In this document: positions 1 through 9,512 of the stretch, piece after piece
Layout: each line of letters starts with the position of its first letter
How positions within the stretch are numbered: position 1 is the stretch's first letter
Source of the DNA: Terrimonas pollutisoli
Lineage (GTDB): Bacteria > Bacteroidota > Bacteroidia > Chitinophagales > Chitinophagaceae
Reading direction: 5' to 3'
NCBI RefSeq assembly: GCF_029360765.1
Contig: NZ_JARKNA010000006.1
Location: 1-64,000 of the forward strand
DNA: 64,000 bases
Made by a program: the position numbers and the translations under genes
The notes under the pieces: model-generated
The model's input: the letters and a program-made list of their open reading frames with translations, nothing else
What the model was told of the DNA's origin: nothing
Database searches by the model: none

Positions 1-349
1 TGAACTGTTGATAGGGCAAGCCGCGCAACTTGCAGGCATAGCGCATACCATATACGGTAAATTTAAAGAAGGTGGCAGATGGCGAACCATTGGACTTAAC
101 AAGATGCAGGTAATCGAGCACCTGTTCATGGTCAAGCTCTGTAGGCAGTGTGTTGTAATGCAGTGCAAGATGAGCAAGCTGCCGGCCATAATTGGTGAGG
201 GTACTTTTGCTTTTGCCGCTTACATTAATGGCCCGTTCAAGATCTTTGTACAGTTGTTCAAAACCGGTTACTTTGCTACTGGCTTGTTGTACAATAGTTA
301 CATAATCTTTGGCCTTGCAACGCAGGCCGGTAGTTTGTTTGTTTTGCAT
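1..349 (-). CDS. Tyrosine recombinase, N-terminal part (runs off the left edge)
   Basis: On the minus strand an ATG at 349 opens a frame that runs to the window edge, giving about 116 residues beginning MQNKQTTGLRCKAKDYVTIV. The stretch around residues 30-100 (including KSTLTNYGRQLAHLALHYN) resembles the SAM-like core-binding domain of phage-integrase-type recombinases, in the style of those found with IS91-like elements in Bacteroidota. The catalytic R-H-R-Y domain would lie outside the window. It is probably the end of a mobile element, because it sits directly beside a truncated yihY-like gene. The family call is from general resemblance; the missing half prevents checking catalytic residues. 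Confidence 0.65.
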   Translation of the reverse strand, partial: MQNKQTTGLRCKAKDYVTIVQQASSKVTGFEQLYKDLERAINVSGKSKSTLTNYGRQLAHLALHYNTLPTELDHEQVLDYLHLVKSNGSPSATFFKFTVYGMRYACKLRGLPYQQF

Positions 350-385
350 TTGAATATTTTTACAATGAATAATCTTGCAAAACAA

Positions 386-410
386 AAGCCTCTGACTTTA
401 TCAGAGGCTT
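386..410 (-). terminator. Perfect hairpin with T-rich tail on the minus strand
   Basis: AAGCCTCTGA (386-395) and its exact complement (401-410) form a 10-bp stem with a 5-base loop. Read on the minus strand it is followed by TTTTGTTTTG, as in an intrinsic terminator. It lies between the recombinase start and the truncated yihY remnant, so it may be the boundary structure of the mobile element. Confidence 0.6.
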
Positions 411-419
411 CACAAACTA

Positions 420-1089
420 CCGAAGGTTTAGTACAACAAGGGGCTTTCGTACACTGGCCAGTAATTGGTTCTTAACGGTTGGAGGTTTTTTATTTCTGAT
501 ATTCGTTGCTACAACTCTTTTCTCGGTTATCAAAAACTCCCTCAATGATATCTGGGACATTGGTGTAAAAGATAAACCAGGTATCTTGTTTAAACTGAAG
601 CTCCGGGCAAGATCATTGTTAATTATCATCGTAGCCGGTTTATTATTCCTGGCCAGTATTTTTTTGGATGGCTTTCAAATTCTTTCGGGTCAATACCTGT
701 CAAAAATATGGCCGGCTGCCGGCCCTTATTTTAAAAGTGCTTTGAATGAGATCGTAAGCACGGTCGTTATTACTTTCTGGTTTATTATTTTGTTTCGGTA
801 CCTGGCAGATGGACGTCCTTCATGGAAAGTTTGTGCTGTCGGCGGACTGCTAACAGGTGTGTTTTTCTCTTTTGGAAAATCGCTTTTGTCTTATTTTATG
901 CGCAATAGTAATATCAGTACATTATATGGTGCATCCGGCTCTATTGTACTAATACTCCTGTTTGTTTTCTATTCTTCTTTTATTCTTTATTTCGGCGCCA
1001 GCTTTATCAAGGTATATGCGGAGGCTATTGGACAACCGATCAGGCTGGTGCATAAAGCTTATCGCTACCAGTTGAAGAAGATCAGTTAA
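420..1089 (+). pseudogene. YihY/BrkB-family membrane protein, 5'-truncated
   Basis: A continuous frame carries GFRTLASNWFLTVGGFLFLI near 432-490, then several hydrophobic segments and a C-terminus typical of YihY/BrkB (former 'RNase BN') inner-membrane proteins: LYGASGSIVLILLFVFYSS and FGASFIKVYA. Family members are about 280-300 residues; here the first roughly 80-100 are missing. The frame is closed upstream by a stop near 367 and has no ATG before the conserved part; the first possible start, TTG at 586, lies within it. The junction coincides with the hairpin and recombinase on the left, so insertion or rearrangement probably removed the 5' end. Start coordinate is approximate. Confidence 0.65.
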
Positions 1090-1142
1090 AAAGGAAATCA
1101 GGGCGATTGTTATTGCTCTCTACTGCCAACTCCGGATTCGCT

Positions 1143-2945
1143 CTATTCATACAAATCCCCCTGCGAGGCGAGTATCTCCCGGTATTTGTTAAACACTTTT
1201 GTCTTGGAAATAAAGCCAATGAATTTTTTTTCAGTATTCAACACGGGGAGGTACCAACTTTGCGTGATGTCAAACTTTTCCATCACTTCGTTCATATTTT
1301 GTTTATTTGAAAGGGTGGCCGCAGGTTTTTTTACCAGCGAACGGATAGAAGTTTTGTCAAACAAATCGGGTTGAAACAGTTTTTGTTTGATATCGTTTAA
1401 CTCAATGATACCGGCAAACCGTCCTTTGCTATCCGATACGGCGAAAATATTTTTCTCGCTTCTTTTGATCAGCTCAACCAGGTCCCGTAGTTTTTTGTCG
1501 ACAGGTATCATGTCAAACCGGTCCTGTAGCATTTCATCCAGGCTGATAGCGGTTAGAATATTTTTTTCTTTTTTATGCGTAAAGACCTGCCCTTCCAATG
1601 CCAGTTGTTTTATTTCCATCGAGAAAGGCTCATAGGATTTGACGATAAAAAAAGAAATAGATGATACCAGCATCAGGGGGATAAATAGTTCATATCCGTT
1701 GGTAATTTCTGCAATTAAAAAGATGGCCGACAAAGGGCAATACATCACGCCACTCAATACACCGGCCATACCCACGAGGCTGAAATTTCCCTCCGGTATT
1801 TTGATCCAGCCCGTACTGTTTAAAAGCTTTGAAAAAGAATAGCCCAGGAAGGCGCCGGAAAACAAAGATGGGGCGAAGTTGCCGCCATTACCCCCACTGC
1901 CAATGGTGATGGCCGCCGCTATGGGTTTTAATAAAACGATTAACCCCGCAAAGATTACCAGCGACCAGTTTTCAGTGAACAGGGCAAAAAATTTGTTGTT
2001 ATCATTAAGTTGTTCTGCATTGCCGCCGGCAACCAGTTTTACTACATCATATCCTTCTCCAAACAAGGGTGGAAAAAAGAAATAAAGACATACCAGCATC
2101 AAACCACCGATAACGGCTTTTCCATAAAGATTGATTTTCCAGTGATGCAGTTTTCTCTCAGATCCTTTGAACACACGGGCATAATAAAGGGATGTAAAGC
2201 CGGCCAGTACTCCGAGCAAAACATAAAAAGGTGTATTGTGGTAGTCAAAATTTTCTTTCAATAAAAAATTAAATAATGAAGACTCCTGTAATATGATCTT
2301 GGAACATAAAGCACCTACTACAGAGGAAATGATAAGCGGAATAAAATAACTAACCACAACGGCATCGGTCAATAACACTTCTATGGCGAAAATCACTCCG
2401 GCAACCGGGGCATTAAAAGCCGCGGCGATGCCTGCCGAAGCACCGCAACCAATTAATAATGTTCTTTCCCTGTAATTCAGGTCGCTGATTCGGGCCATAT
2501 TGGATCCTATCGCCGAACCCGTGGATACGATTGGTGATTCCAGCCCTGCAGAACCGCCTAGCCCGACCGAGAATGAGCTGGTAACAACATGCTGGTAAGT
2601 ATGGCGCAAAGGGATAAAAGACGATTTACCCGCAATAGCCCTTAATACCATTGCTATTCCTTTTTCAATATAGCCGCCAAAAAATAGTTTCACTATCATT
2701 ACCGTGACCAACAAGCCGAGAACCGGAAAAGCGAGGTAAGCGTACTTGTTGATAGTAATTTCTTTTATCCAGTGTTGCAGGTAATGAACCAATGTTTTGA
2801 GTAATACAGCTGTAAGTCCTGATGCCAAGCCCGTCAGCGTGGCAACGATCATAATGTATTGCACCCGGCTGATCTTTGTGCGCAGGTAAAGCAGGACATA
2901 TTGATACAGCTTTTTAAGTAAATGCATTCGCAGTGGTTTGGTCAA
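1143..2945 (-). CDS. ClC-type chloride channel/antiporter with CBS domains
   Basis: A 600-residue polytopic membrane protein. The ClC fold is shown by GLGGSAGLESPIVSTGSAIG (about 128-147) and GCGASAGIAAAFNAPVAGVI, the family helix-N-type motif region. The usual GxEGP motif reads GLESP (134-138), keeping the glutamate that normally acts as the gate but with Ser for the second Gly. The last 130 residues (DEMLQDRFDMIPVDKKLRDL onward) look like two CBS domains, which bind adenine nucleotides in relatives. It moves chloride or a similar anion across the inner membrane; channel or H+ antiporter cannot be decided by eye. Start could also be the Met at residue 7. Confidence 0.9.
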   Translation of the reverse strand: MTKPLRMHLLKKLYQYVLLYLRTKISRVQYIMIVATLTGLASGLTAVLLKTLVHYLQHWIKEITINKYAYLAFPVLGLLVTVMIVKLFFGGYIEKGIAMVLRAIAGKSSFIPLRHTYQHVVTSSFSVGLGGSAGLESPIVSTGSAIGSNMARISDLNYRERTLLIGCGASAGIAAAFNAPVAGVIFAIEVLLTDAVVVSYFIPLIISSVVGALCSKIILQESSLFNFLLKENFDYHNTPFYVLLGVLAGFTSLYYARVFKGSERKLHHWKINLYGKAVIGGLMLVCLYFFFPPLFGEGYDVVKLVAGGNAEQLNDNNKFFALFTENWSLVIFAGLIVLLKPIAAAITIGSGGNGGNFAPSLFSGAFLGYSFSKLLNSTGWIKIPEGNFSLVGMAGVLSGVMYCPLSAIFLIAEITNGYELFIPLMLVSSISFFIVKSYEPFSMEIKQLALEGQVFTHKKEKNILTAISLDEMLQDRFDMIPVDKKLRDLVELIKRSEKNIFAVSDSKGRFAGIIELNDIKQKLFQPDLFDKTSIRSLVKKPAATLSNKQNMNEVMEKFDITQSWYLPVLNTEKKFIGFISKTKVFNKYREILASQGDLYE

Positions 2946-3019
2946 AAAAGAATGGGCAAAGATAGCAAGCGACCAGAGTTTATCTTTTTTAATCAGATGG
3001 CGATAGCAATTGCGAATTA

Positions 3020-3736
3020 TTATAACAACTGTTCAGCTCTTTGCAAATCTTCCGGTGTATCAATGGCCACACTTTTAAAATCGACTTCGGCCATTCGGAT
3101 CGGGATGCCATTTTCAAGATACCGGAGCTGTTCCAGTTTTTCAATTTGTTCCAGTTTGGCGGCGGGCCACTGTGTAAATTGTAATAAAGCTTCTTTCCGA
3201 AAACCATACACACCAATGTGCAGGTAGTAAGGAGCATCAATACTGGTATTAGCTGCAAAAGGTATCACACTCCGGCTGAAGTATAAGGCATCGTTGTTTT
3301 TATTTACTACCACTTTTACACAACTGCTTGCTGTTAGTTCCCCGGCAGAAGAAATTTTTCGCATCAGCGATGCCACCTGGACACTGGGATCGTCAAATAA
3401 ACGAACTAGTTTTTCAAGCGGTTCTTTTTGAATAAACGGCTCGTCTCCCTGAACATTTACAATCACATCTACATCCTTCTCTTCAATAGCTTCTGCTATC
3501 CGGTCGCTGCCACTTTCATGGGATTTTTTACTCATCACCGCCTTTCCTCCGTTCGCAACAATCTCGTTGAAAATAATATCACTGTCAGTCACCACGATCA
3601 CCTCATCAAACAAGCCGGTGGCAACGGTAGCGTCATGCGTATGACGGATCACAGTTTTATTGCCAAGTAGCTGCATTAGTTTAGCAGGAAATCTTGTAGC
3701 CGCATATCGTGCTGGAATTAAGGCAACATACTTCAT
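3020..3736 (-). CDS. kdsB: 3-deoxy-manno-octulosonate cytidylyltransferase
   Basis: 238 residues, full family length. It activates Kdo with CTP to CMP-Kdo for lipopolysaccharide inner-core synthesis in the cytoplasm. Nucleotide-binding start MKYVALIPARYAATRFPAKL, plus VNVQGDEPFI with the metal-binding Asp and HIGVYGFRKEALLQF, are diagnostic of KdsB. The gene is 28 bp from the downstream desaturase gene on the same strand, so the two may be co-transcribed. The start is clear, with the signature immediately after Met1. Confidence 0.96.
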   Translation of the reverse strand: MKYVALIPARYAATRFPAKLMQLLGNKTVIRHTHDATVATGLFDEVIVVTDSDIIFNEIVANGGKAVMSKKSHESGSDRIAEAIEEKDVDVIVNVQGDEPFIQKEPLEKLVRLFDDPSVQVASLMRKISSAGELTASSCVKVVVNKNNDALYFSRSVIPFAANTSIDAPYYLHIGVYGFRKEALLQFTQWPAAKLEQIEKLEQLRYLENGIPIRMAEVDFKSVAIDTPEDLQRAEQLL

Positions 3737-3764
3737 CCAACAAAAATAGGTAGGAAGGAATAAT

Positions 3765-4589
3765 TCAGGCGTCTAACTTCTGGAAAGGTTTTTTGAGAAG
3801 AGAAATAAAATCTTCATCCTTTTCATTAGGATAATAGCGGTCCAGGCCATAACGGATATCTTTTGTATCAAGCTTCATAAATGTTCCCAGCAAGCGATCC
3901 CAAATTGAGAAAACAGCCCCGTAGTTACTATCTGTATAGGGCAGCTTCCAGTGATGATGCACTTTATGCATGTTGGGTGAAACCAATATAAAACTTAATG
4001 CCTTGTCCACATTTTTTGGAAGACTGATATTGGCATGCGTGAAGGCAGTGGAAAGCACTACCAATGTTTGATAGATCATAACGCTGTACATAGGCGCACC
4101 CGAAACGAAAATGAGTAAAAGAAAAAAAATGCCCCTTAATAAACTATCACCCGGATGATGGCGGAGCCCGGTAGTGACATCCACATTATTATCGCTGTGA
4201 TGGATAAGGTGAAAACGCCAGAGCACCGGCGTTTTATGCATGACAAAATGCACCAGCCAGCTGCTAAAATCCAATGCTAATACACCAATGACGATTGTCA
4301 TGAAAACATTTGCATTAAACCAATAGACAAGGCCAAAACCGGCATGCAGGCACCAATCGGATAGTTTGACGATTAATATCGCCAGCAGGGTGTGAATGAT
4401 AAGATGAATAATGGTGAAGCCAAAGTTTACAGCCGCATGATTGAGCTTATTTTTTTTATACTGCATCGGCAGTAAAGGGATGGCTCCTTCAATGATCCAG
4501 AATAACAGTAACCCCCCTACAAGGATCGCCATCCTTTCCATAGGTCTCTGCTCGAGAGTTGAGAAGTAATCGATAATATTCAGCACCAC
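3765..4589 (-). CDS. Sterol desaturase / fatty acid hydroxylase family protein
   Basis: 274 residues with four or so membrane helices and the histidine-box pattern of the di-iron hydroxylase family: HFVMH (114-118), HLIHH (127-131), GLRHHPGD (about 141-148) and MHKVHHHW (near 208-215). Such proteins use di-iron and O2 to hydroxylate or desaturate lipids in the membrane; the substrate here is unknown. The position behind kdsB hints at an envelope lipid role, but that is inference from context. Confidence 0.88.
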   Translation of the reverse strand: MVLNIIDYFSTLEQRPMERMAILVGGLLLFWIIEGAIPLLPMQYKKNKLNHAAVNFGFTIIHLIIHTLLAILIVKLSDWCLHAGFGLVYWFNANVFMTIVIGVLALDFSSWLVHFVMHKTPVLWRFHLIHHSDNNVDVTTGLRHHPGDSLLRGIFFLLLIFVSGAPMYSVMIYQTLVVLSTAFTHANISLPKNVDKALSFILVSPNMHKVHHHWKLPYTDSNYGAVFSIWDRLLGTFMKLDTKDIRYGLDRYYPNEKDEDFISLLKKPFQKLDA

Positions 4590-4706
4590 GATTTATAAGA
4601 TTTGAACGGGATTAACAGGAATGAAAAGTTCCTATAAAAAAAGAAGCTACCCAAAAAGAACCACGATTTTGCTGGATTATAAAGGATTATAGGGAAATAA
4701 AAACCC

Positions 4707-4946
4707 TTATCCTCCTGATCCGGATAAATCGTATGGATCGTGGTTCTGTAATATCTCCCTTGCTCTTTCAAGCTGAGCTTCTGCTACCATCAATTTGATA
4801 CCACCGATCGCATTAGACAGAAAAGGATCAATGGTAACGCTATATTCATCTTGCAAATAACAATTAATACACTCTTCCTTCAACCTGCCCAATGCAATAT
4901 AAGCGGGGATGTAATTATCAAAGGAGTATAACAGGACATATTTCAT
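4707..4946 (-). CDS. DUF2007-type small protein
   Basis: 79 residues: MKYVLLYSFDNYIPAYIALG, then LKEECINCYLQDEYSV and GGIKLMVAEAQLERAREIL. This matches the compact fold of DUF2007 ('putative signal transducing protein') found across Bacteroidota. Function is not established. No signal peptide or membrane segment. It lies between dnaN and the desaturase gene on the same strand, with a terminator-like hairpin separating it from dnaN. Confidence 0.75.
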   Translation of the reverse strand: MKYVLLYSFDNYIPAYIALGRLKEECINCYLQDEYSVTIDPFLSNAIGGIKLMVAEAQLERAREILQNHDPYDLSGSGG

Positions 4947-4960
4947 ATCTCCATTTAAAT

Positions 4961-4985
4961 AAAAAGCTCCCTTTGGAGAGAGCTT
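4961..4985 (-). terminator. Terminator after dnaN
   Basis: On the minus strand AAGCTC pairs with GAGCTT around a short inner CC-AAA-GG stem and is followed by TTTTTATTT. It lies 45 bp past the dnaN stop and just before the DUF2007 gene. Confidence 0.55.
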
Positions 4986-5029
4986 CTAGTATCTAATAAT
5001 CCACAAAATCTTACAAATCCAGTTTCAGA

Positions 5030-6145
5030 CTATTGATTCAGCATCAGCGGCATCACCAACATCAGCAATTCTTCCTCCTCATCCTGGTCGCTTGGTTTGA
5101 TCAAACCCGCTTTAGTGGGTGTTGACAATTCAATATTTACTTCGTCCCCGTCAGATGCAGAAAGCATCTCAATCAAAAACTTAGCGTTAAAGGCAATCAC
5201 AATATCCTCGCCATTGTACTGGCACTTCATCCTCTCCGTTCCTTCAAAACTAAAGTCAACATCCTGGGCAGCCAGTTGCAATTCGCTGCCGCTTATACTC
5301 AAAGCCACCTGGTTGGTACTTTTATTACTAAAAATGCTTACCCGGCGTAAGGCACTTTGAAAATCACTTTTGTTTACCGTCAACCGATAGGGATTATCTG
5401 CAGGTATTACAACTTTGTAATCCGGGAAGCGGGCATCGATCAGGCGGCAACTCATTTGTGTGGTGCCATGCTTTACAAAAAGATGATTACTGTTATAACT
5501 TACGGTGAGCTCATCCCCGCTGGATGGGATCGCAGCCTTCAATAAGTTCAGCGGCTTGCGGGGAACGATGAACGAATCGCTTTTGGGGCAGCTTACATCT
5601 TTTCTCTTATAGCGAACGAGGCGATGAGCATCGGTGGCCACACATTGCATACCTTTTTTATCCAGCTCAAAAAATACACCGGTCATGGCGGGTCTGAGAT
5701 CGTCGTTGCTGGTAGCGAACAGTGTCTTGTTGATCGCTGTGATCAGTGAGGAAGCTGTTACATTGAAGGATGTAGTATCATCTGCTCCTGGTTCTTTGGG
5801 GAAATTGTCAGGATTTTCGCCCATCACCTTATACTTACCATTGTCGCTGGTAATTTCTACGCCAAAATTTTTATCAATATTGAATGTCAGCGGCTGGTCA
5901 GCAATATTTTTTAATGAATCCAACAGGATCTTGGCCGGGACACAAACTTTGCCACTGTCCTTTGCCTCGATATCGAGTTGCACCCGCATCACAGTTTCCA
6001 GGTCGGTAGCCACTACGGTCAGCTTATTTTTTTCTACTTCAAATAAAAAATCTTCCAGGATGGGCAACACCGTATTTGAATTAATGACACCTGCGATGTG
6101 CTGCAACTGTTTTAATAAAGAAGAGGAGCTTACGATAAACTTCAT
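5030..6145 (-). CDS. dnaN: DNA polymerase III beta subunit (sliding clamp)
   Basis: 371 residues, the usual length for the three-domain clamp that encircles DNA and holds Pol III and repair enzymes. The N-terminus MKFIVSSSSLLKQLQHIAGV, TDAHRLVRYK in the middle domain, and a C-terminal domain ending LLMLVMPLMLNQ are typical of Bacteroidota DnaN; the last residues match the family's usual MPM-like end. Single gene, not next to dnaA as in many phyla. Confidence 0.97.
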   Translation of the reverse strand: MKFIVSSSSLLKQLQHIAGVINSNTVLPILEDFLFEVEKNKLTVVATDLETVMRVQLDIEAKDSGKVCVPAKILLDSLKNIADQPLTFNIDKNFGVEITSDNGKYKVMGENPDNFPKEPGADDTTSFNVTASSLITAINKTLFATSNDDLRPAMTGVFFELDKKGMQCVATDAHRLVRYKRKDVSCPKSDSFIVPRKPLNLLKAAIPSSGDELTVSYNSNHLFVKHGTTQMSCRLIDARFPDYKVVIPADNPYRLTVNKSDFQSALRRVSIFSNKSTNQVALSISGSELQLAAQDVDFSFEGTERMKCQYNGEDIVIAFNAKFLIEMLSASDGDEVNIELSTPTKAGLIKPSDQDEEEELLMLVMPLMLNQ

Positions 6146-6292
6146 ATGTAAAATTGAATGTGGCGAAACTACTGATTTTTAGTTTACTGCCAATAGGTGG
6201 GGAGAACGTGTTGATGTTCTTATCCTACGGATTTCCAGCCCTTGTTTTATTATCTTGCTGCGAATATTAGTACCCGGGCAAAGATCAATATA

Positions 6293-6763
6293 ATGACCAT
6301 TTACAGAAAGCAATTAACACCCGAACAGGCTCTGCAAAAGCTAAGGCATTATTGCGGCTACCAGGAACGTTGCCATAGTGAGGTCAGGGAAAAACTGTAC
6401 AACCTCGGCGTAAGAAAAAATGAACATGATGGCATCCTGTCGGCCCTGATCGAAGAAGGCTACCTGAATGAAGAAAGATTTGCCATTGCATTTGCCGGAG
6501 GAAAATTTCGCCAAAATCAATGGGGCCGAAATAAAATCAAATATGCTCTTAGACAAAAACAAATCAGCGAATACAGTGTCAAAAAAGCCCTGAAGCAGAT
6601 CAATGAAAAAGAATACCTGGCCCTGTTAAAAAAGCTGGCCGATGAAAAATATGATTCGCTAAAAGATGAACAATGGTTGGTGCGCAGAAAGAAAACAATG
6701 GATTACTTACTACAGAAAGGCTTTGAAGGGGAATTGGTGAACAAAATAATCGGAACCGAATAA
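6293..6763 (+). CDS. recX: RecX-family regulatory protein
   Basis: 156 residues from the ATG at 6293. A TTG at 6242 in frame would add 17 residues without family similarity (FYYLAANISTRAKINI), so it is not chosen. The helical three-repeat RecX pattern is visible: LRHYCGYQERCHSEVREKL, LIEEGYLNEERFAIAFAGGK, FRQNQWGRNKIKYALRQKQI. RecX modulates RecA filaments. recA is not in the window. Confidence 0.9.
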   Translation: MTIYRKQLTPEQALQKLRHYCGYQERCHSEVREKLYNLGVRKNEHDGILSALIEEGYLNEERFAIAFAGGKFRQNQWGRNKIKYALRQKQISEYSVKKALKQINEKEYLALLKKLADEKYDSLKDEQWLVRRKKTMDYLLQKGFEGELVNKIIGTE

Positions 6764-6833
6764 CTCACCACCCTGGTTTAGAGAGGTCCTGTTTTGCAAA
6801 ACAAATAGAAGGTCTCTCCCAATATTTAATTGC

Positions 6834-8507
6834 TTACTGCACCACAATTTTTTCTGTGTGTTGGAATGATTTACCCGCTATCCTTACGATATAAATTCCC
6901 TTTTGTAAAACAGGTAGTCTTACACTAAAATAACCGGTAATGCCATTTACATTTTTAGCAAAAAGCTCAATCCCGTTTGTATTGATGATCATTATTTTTT
7001 CAACAGGTTTATCAGCAATAACATTCAATAAATTATTGCTAACGGAAGTGGGATATACTTTTATGCCTGTATCTAATTGGGTTCCTATTCTTATCACGGC
7101 AGAAAACTGGTGAGTACCACTGAGCTCAATCATTTTAAGCCTGTAATAAACAACCGGGTCGCTGCTGGTGATTGTATGCCGAAAAGCGTAGTTGTGCCTG
7201 TTAACGTCGTTTTCCGATACAACCTCTCCAACGGATGAATAATTATTACCATCACTGCTGTATTCAACAATATATTTATCCATGTTCTGCTCTGATTCAG
7301 TTACCCATTTTAATTCATTGTAACCAGCCTGGGGTGTTCCGGAAAAATTTAAAAGAGTTAATGGAATTACGGTTGGATCAACGATCTTAAGGATGGCGTT
7401 TCCGGTAAACGAAACCGCATATAAAGAGCCATTCCCGGACTCACTGATAGATGCAATGCCAGTTGCAAATCCCGTTTTTTCGATAATATCCCACTCAGAA
7501 CCATTCCTGCGAATCAACCAAAGCTTTCCCGTGTAAAAATCAGTAGCCAGATAATAGCCTTTTAATGCGGGGAACTCATTGCCCCTGTATACATAGCCAC
7601 CGATTACTGATCGGCCATCAGCGGGGTTATCATAATCCATTATAGGTAATATATCATTTTCTTTTACCTCATCACAATCTGCATCGTCAGGGGCGGCAGC
7701 ATTGTCGATCGTTCCTTCGACACAGGCCCATCCATAGTTGGCGCCGGCGGTTCCAAGTGCCCTGTAATTAATTTCTTCTTTGGCATCCTGTCCCACATCG
7801 CCGATCCAAATATCTCCGCTGCTTTTATCGAAGCTCCACCGGAATGGATTTCTGAGTCCGGTTGCCCATATTTGTGGTGTAAATGGGGTTGCATCTACAT
7901 TTATCCGGATCATTTTTCCAAGGTAAGAATTAGGGTTTTGTGCATTATTATCCGGATCATTGCTGCCACCACCATCACCAGTGGCAAAGTATAAATAATT
8001 AACCCCTCCCTCACTACGAAACTGCAGGTGTCCCCCATTATGATTGCCATAGTTTTTTGAAATACTCATCAGTGTAGTGGCCGGGTTCGCAACATAATCT
8101 GTGATATTAGGGTTGGGAGATACTTTGTAACGTTCTATGGTAATGTCGCCGTCAGTATTGTTATAATACACAAAGAAAAATCCATTGCTTTGATATTGCG
8201 GGTGAAAGGCCATACTTAACAATCCCTGCTCTCCATCATTTTTTACCCTGGATGTTATATCCAGGAAGGGGTTTGGCATCAAACTACTCCCATTCCAGAT
8301 TCGGACTATGCCTCTTTTTTCAACAATAAATAATCTTCCGGATGCGTCGCCGGGAGCACTTAGTAATTCAATGGGGGAGACAAGTCCTTCTGATGCTCCG
8401 ATCATGGGTTGGTAATTTATATCAGGCTGAGAGAAAGATTGGAGCGTATTGAACAACAGGAAGACAATAAAAGCGGCCTTTACAAGGATTGGTAATTTCG
8501 TTTTCAC
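6834..8507 (-). CDS. Secreted PQQ-dependent sugar dehydrogenase with type IX sorting domain
   Basis: From a GTG at 8507 the protein is 557 residues and starts with a clear signal peptide (MKTKLPILVKAAFIVFLLFN then LQSFSQ). A TTG at 8567 would add 20 residues before the signal, so GTG is preferred. The middle is a soluble aldose/glucose-sorbosone dehydrogenase beta-propeller (GLLSMAFHPQY, NHNGGHLQF, YFATGDGGGSNDPDNNAQNP, GLRNPFRWSFD, WIGDVGQ). The last about 75 residues (KVYPTSVSNNLLNVIA to YIVRIAGKSFQHTEKIVVQ) form a type A sorting domain of type IX secretion. It would oxidise sugars with PQQ outside the cell. Confidence 0.88.
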   Translation of the reverse strand: MKTKLPILVKAAFIVFLLFNTLQSFSQPDINYQPMIGASEGLVSPIELLSAPGDASGRLFIVEKRGIVRIWNGSSLMPNPFLDITSRVKNDGEQGLLSMAFHPQYQSNGFFFVYYNNTDGDITIERYKVSPNPNITDYVANPATTLMSISKNYGNHNGGHLQFRSEGGVNYLYFATGDGGGSNDPDNNAQNPNSYLGKMIRINVDATPFTPQIWATGLRNPFRWSFDKSSGDIWIGDVGQDAKEEINYRALGTAGANYGWACVEGTIDNAAAPDDADCDEVKENDILPIMDYDNPADGRSVIGGYVYRGNEFPALKGYYLATDFYTGKLWLIRRNGSEWDIIEKTGFATGIASISESGNGSLYAVSFTGNAILKIVDPTVIPLTLLNFSGTPQAGYNELKWVTESEQNMDKYIVEYSSDGNNYSSVGEVVSENDVNRHNYAFRHTITSSDPVVYYRLKMIELSGTHQFSAVIRIGTQLDTGIKVYPTSVSNNLLNVIADKPVEKIMIINTNGIELFAKNVNGITGYFSVRLPVLQKGIYIVRIAGKSFQHTEKIVVQ

Positions 8508-8681
8508 ACTGCCTGATTTTAAAGTTTCAGCAACAAAACCAATGCCCTGAATTAATTCTTTTGGCAATATATTTTTACACTAAATATTAATGATTTAGAA
8601 AAGATTTCCCTGATTTTTGGGTGGGAAGATTACATTTACGAAACTTCCTTATTTCCGTTTGGGGAATAAAATCAACAAAGA

Positions 8682-9512
8682 ATGAATCAGCAACTCACCA
8701 TAACCATTATTCAAACAACACTTCATTGGGAAAATAAAGCGGCTAACCGGCAAATGCTGGAGCAGAAGATTAGCAGCATCAAGGACAAAACAGAGATAGT
8801 TATTTTGCCAGAAATGTTTAGTACTGGCTTCAGCATGAAGCCCGCTGCGCTGGCGGAAACAATGGACGGAGAAACGCTGCAGTGGATGAAAAAGGTAGCC
8901 GCGGAAAAAAAAATAATTCTTACCGGCAGCATTATCATTGAGGAAAATGAAAATTATTTCAACCGGCTTATCTGGATGTTACCAAATGGAAAATATGGCT
9001 ACTATGACAAACGTCATCGCTTCGCATTTGCAGGAGAAGATCAGCATTATACGGCAGGTAATAAAAGATTGATCGCTTCTGTTAAAGGCTGGAAAATAAA
9101 CCTGCAGGTCTGTTATGATCTGAGGTTTCCCGTATGGGCAAGACAGACCTCACCCTCCCACTCCCTCTCCGGAGAGGGAGAAATAACAACTCCCGAATAC
9201 GATGTACTGATATACGTGGCCAATTGGCCCGAAAGGAGAAACACTGCCTGGAAGACATTATTGCAGGCAAGAGCCATCGAAAACCAATGCTATGTGGTGG
9301 GAGTAAACCGTGTGGGCAAAGATGGTAACGATATTTATCATAGCGGCGACAGCATGATCGTTGACCCGTTGGGTGAAATTCTTTATCACAAAAAAGATGA
9401 AGAAGATACATTCACCACATCCTTAAATAAAGAGCATCTGCAAAACATAAGGGAAAAATTTCCATTTTGGAAAGACGCCGATGATTTCCAAATAATGCCG
9501 AATAGTGAATAG
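8682..9512 (+). CDS. Carbon-nitrogen hydrolase (omega-amidase YafV-like)
   Basis: 276 residues of the nitrilase superfamily. The catalytic Glu-Lys-Cys are visible: LPEMFSTGF (Glu), YDKRHRFAF (Lys) and NLQVCYDLRFPVW (Cys). YafV-like enzymes hydrolyse alpha-ketoglutaramate. Between VWARQ and YDVLIYVANWPERR, where relatives have a few residues, there are about 17 extra residues (TSPSHSLSGEGEITTPE) encoded by a palindromic repeat. The frame is kept, so the protein is probably still made with a surface loop insertion. Confidence 0.9.
   Translation: MNQQLTITIIQTTLHWENKAANRQMLEQKISSIKDKTEIVILPEMFSTGFSMKPAALAETMDGETLQWMKKVAAEKKIILTGSIIIEENENYFNRLIWMLPNGKYGYYDKRHRFAFAGEDQHYTAGNKRLIASVKGWKINLQVCYDLRFPVWARQTSPSHSLSGEGEITTPEYDVLIYVANWPERRNTAWKTLLQARAIENQCYVVGVNRVGKDGNDIYHSGDSMIVDPLGEILYHKKDEEDTFTTSLNKEHLQNIREKFPFWKDADDFQIMPNSE
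9143..9195 (+). repeat. Palindromic repeat inside the C-N hydrolase gene
   Basis: CTCCCTCTCC-GGAGAGGGAG is a perfect 20-bp palindrome inside the coding sequence, in the family of CTCC...GGAG repeats found elsewhere in the window. The peptide it encodes has no counterpart in typical YafV proteins. Edges are approximate. Confidence 0.75.

Noticed and set aside
8..475. Open frame on the plus strand across the left edge
   Set aside because: It overlaps the recombinase frame on the other strand, which has clear domain similarity, and its own peptide resembles nothing known.
6775..6825. Terminator between recX and the sugar dehydrogenase
   Set aside because: GAGAG/CTCTC arms pair poorly and the T-run is missing; only the inner TGTTTTGCAAAACA is symmetric.
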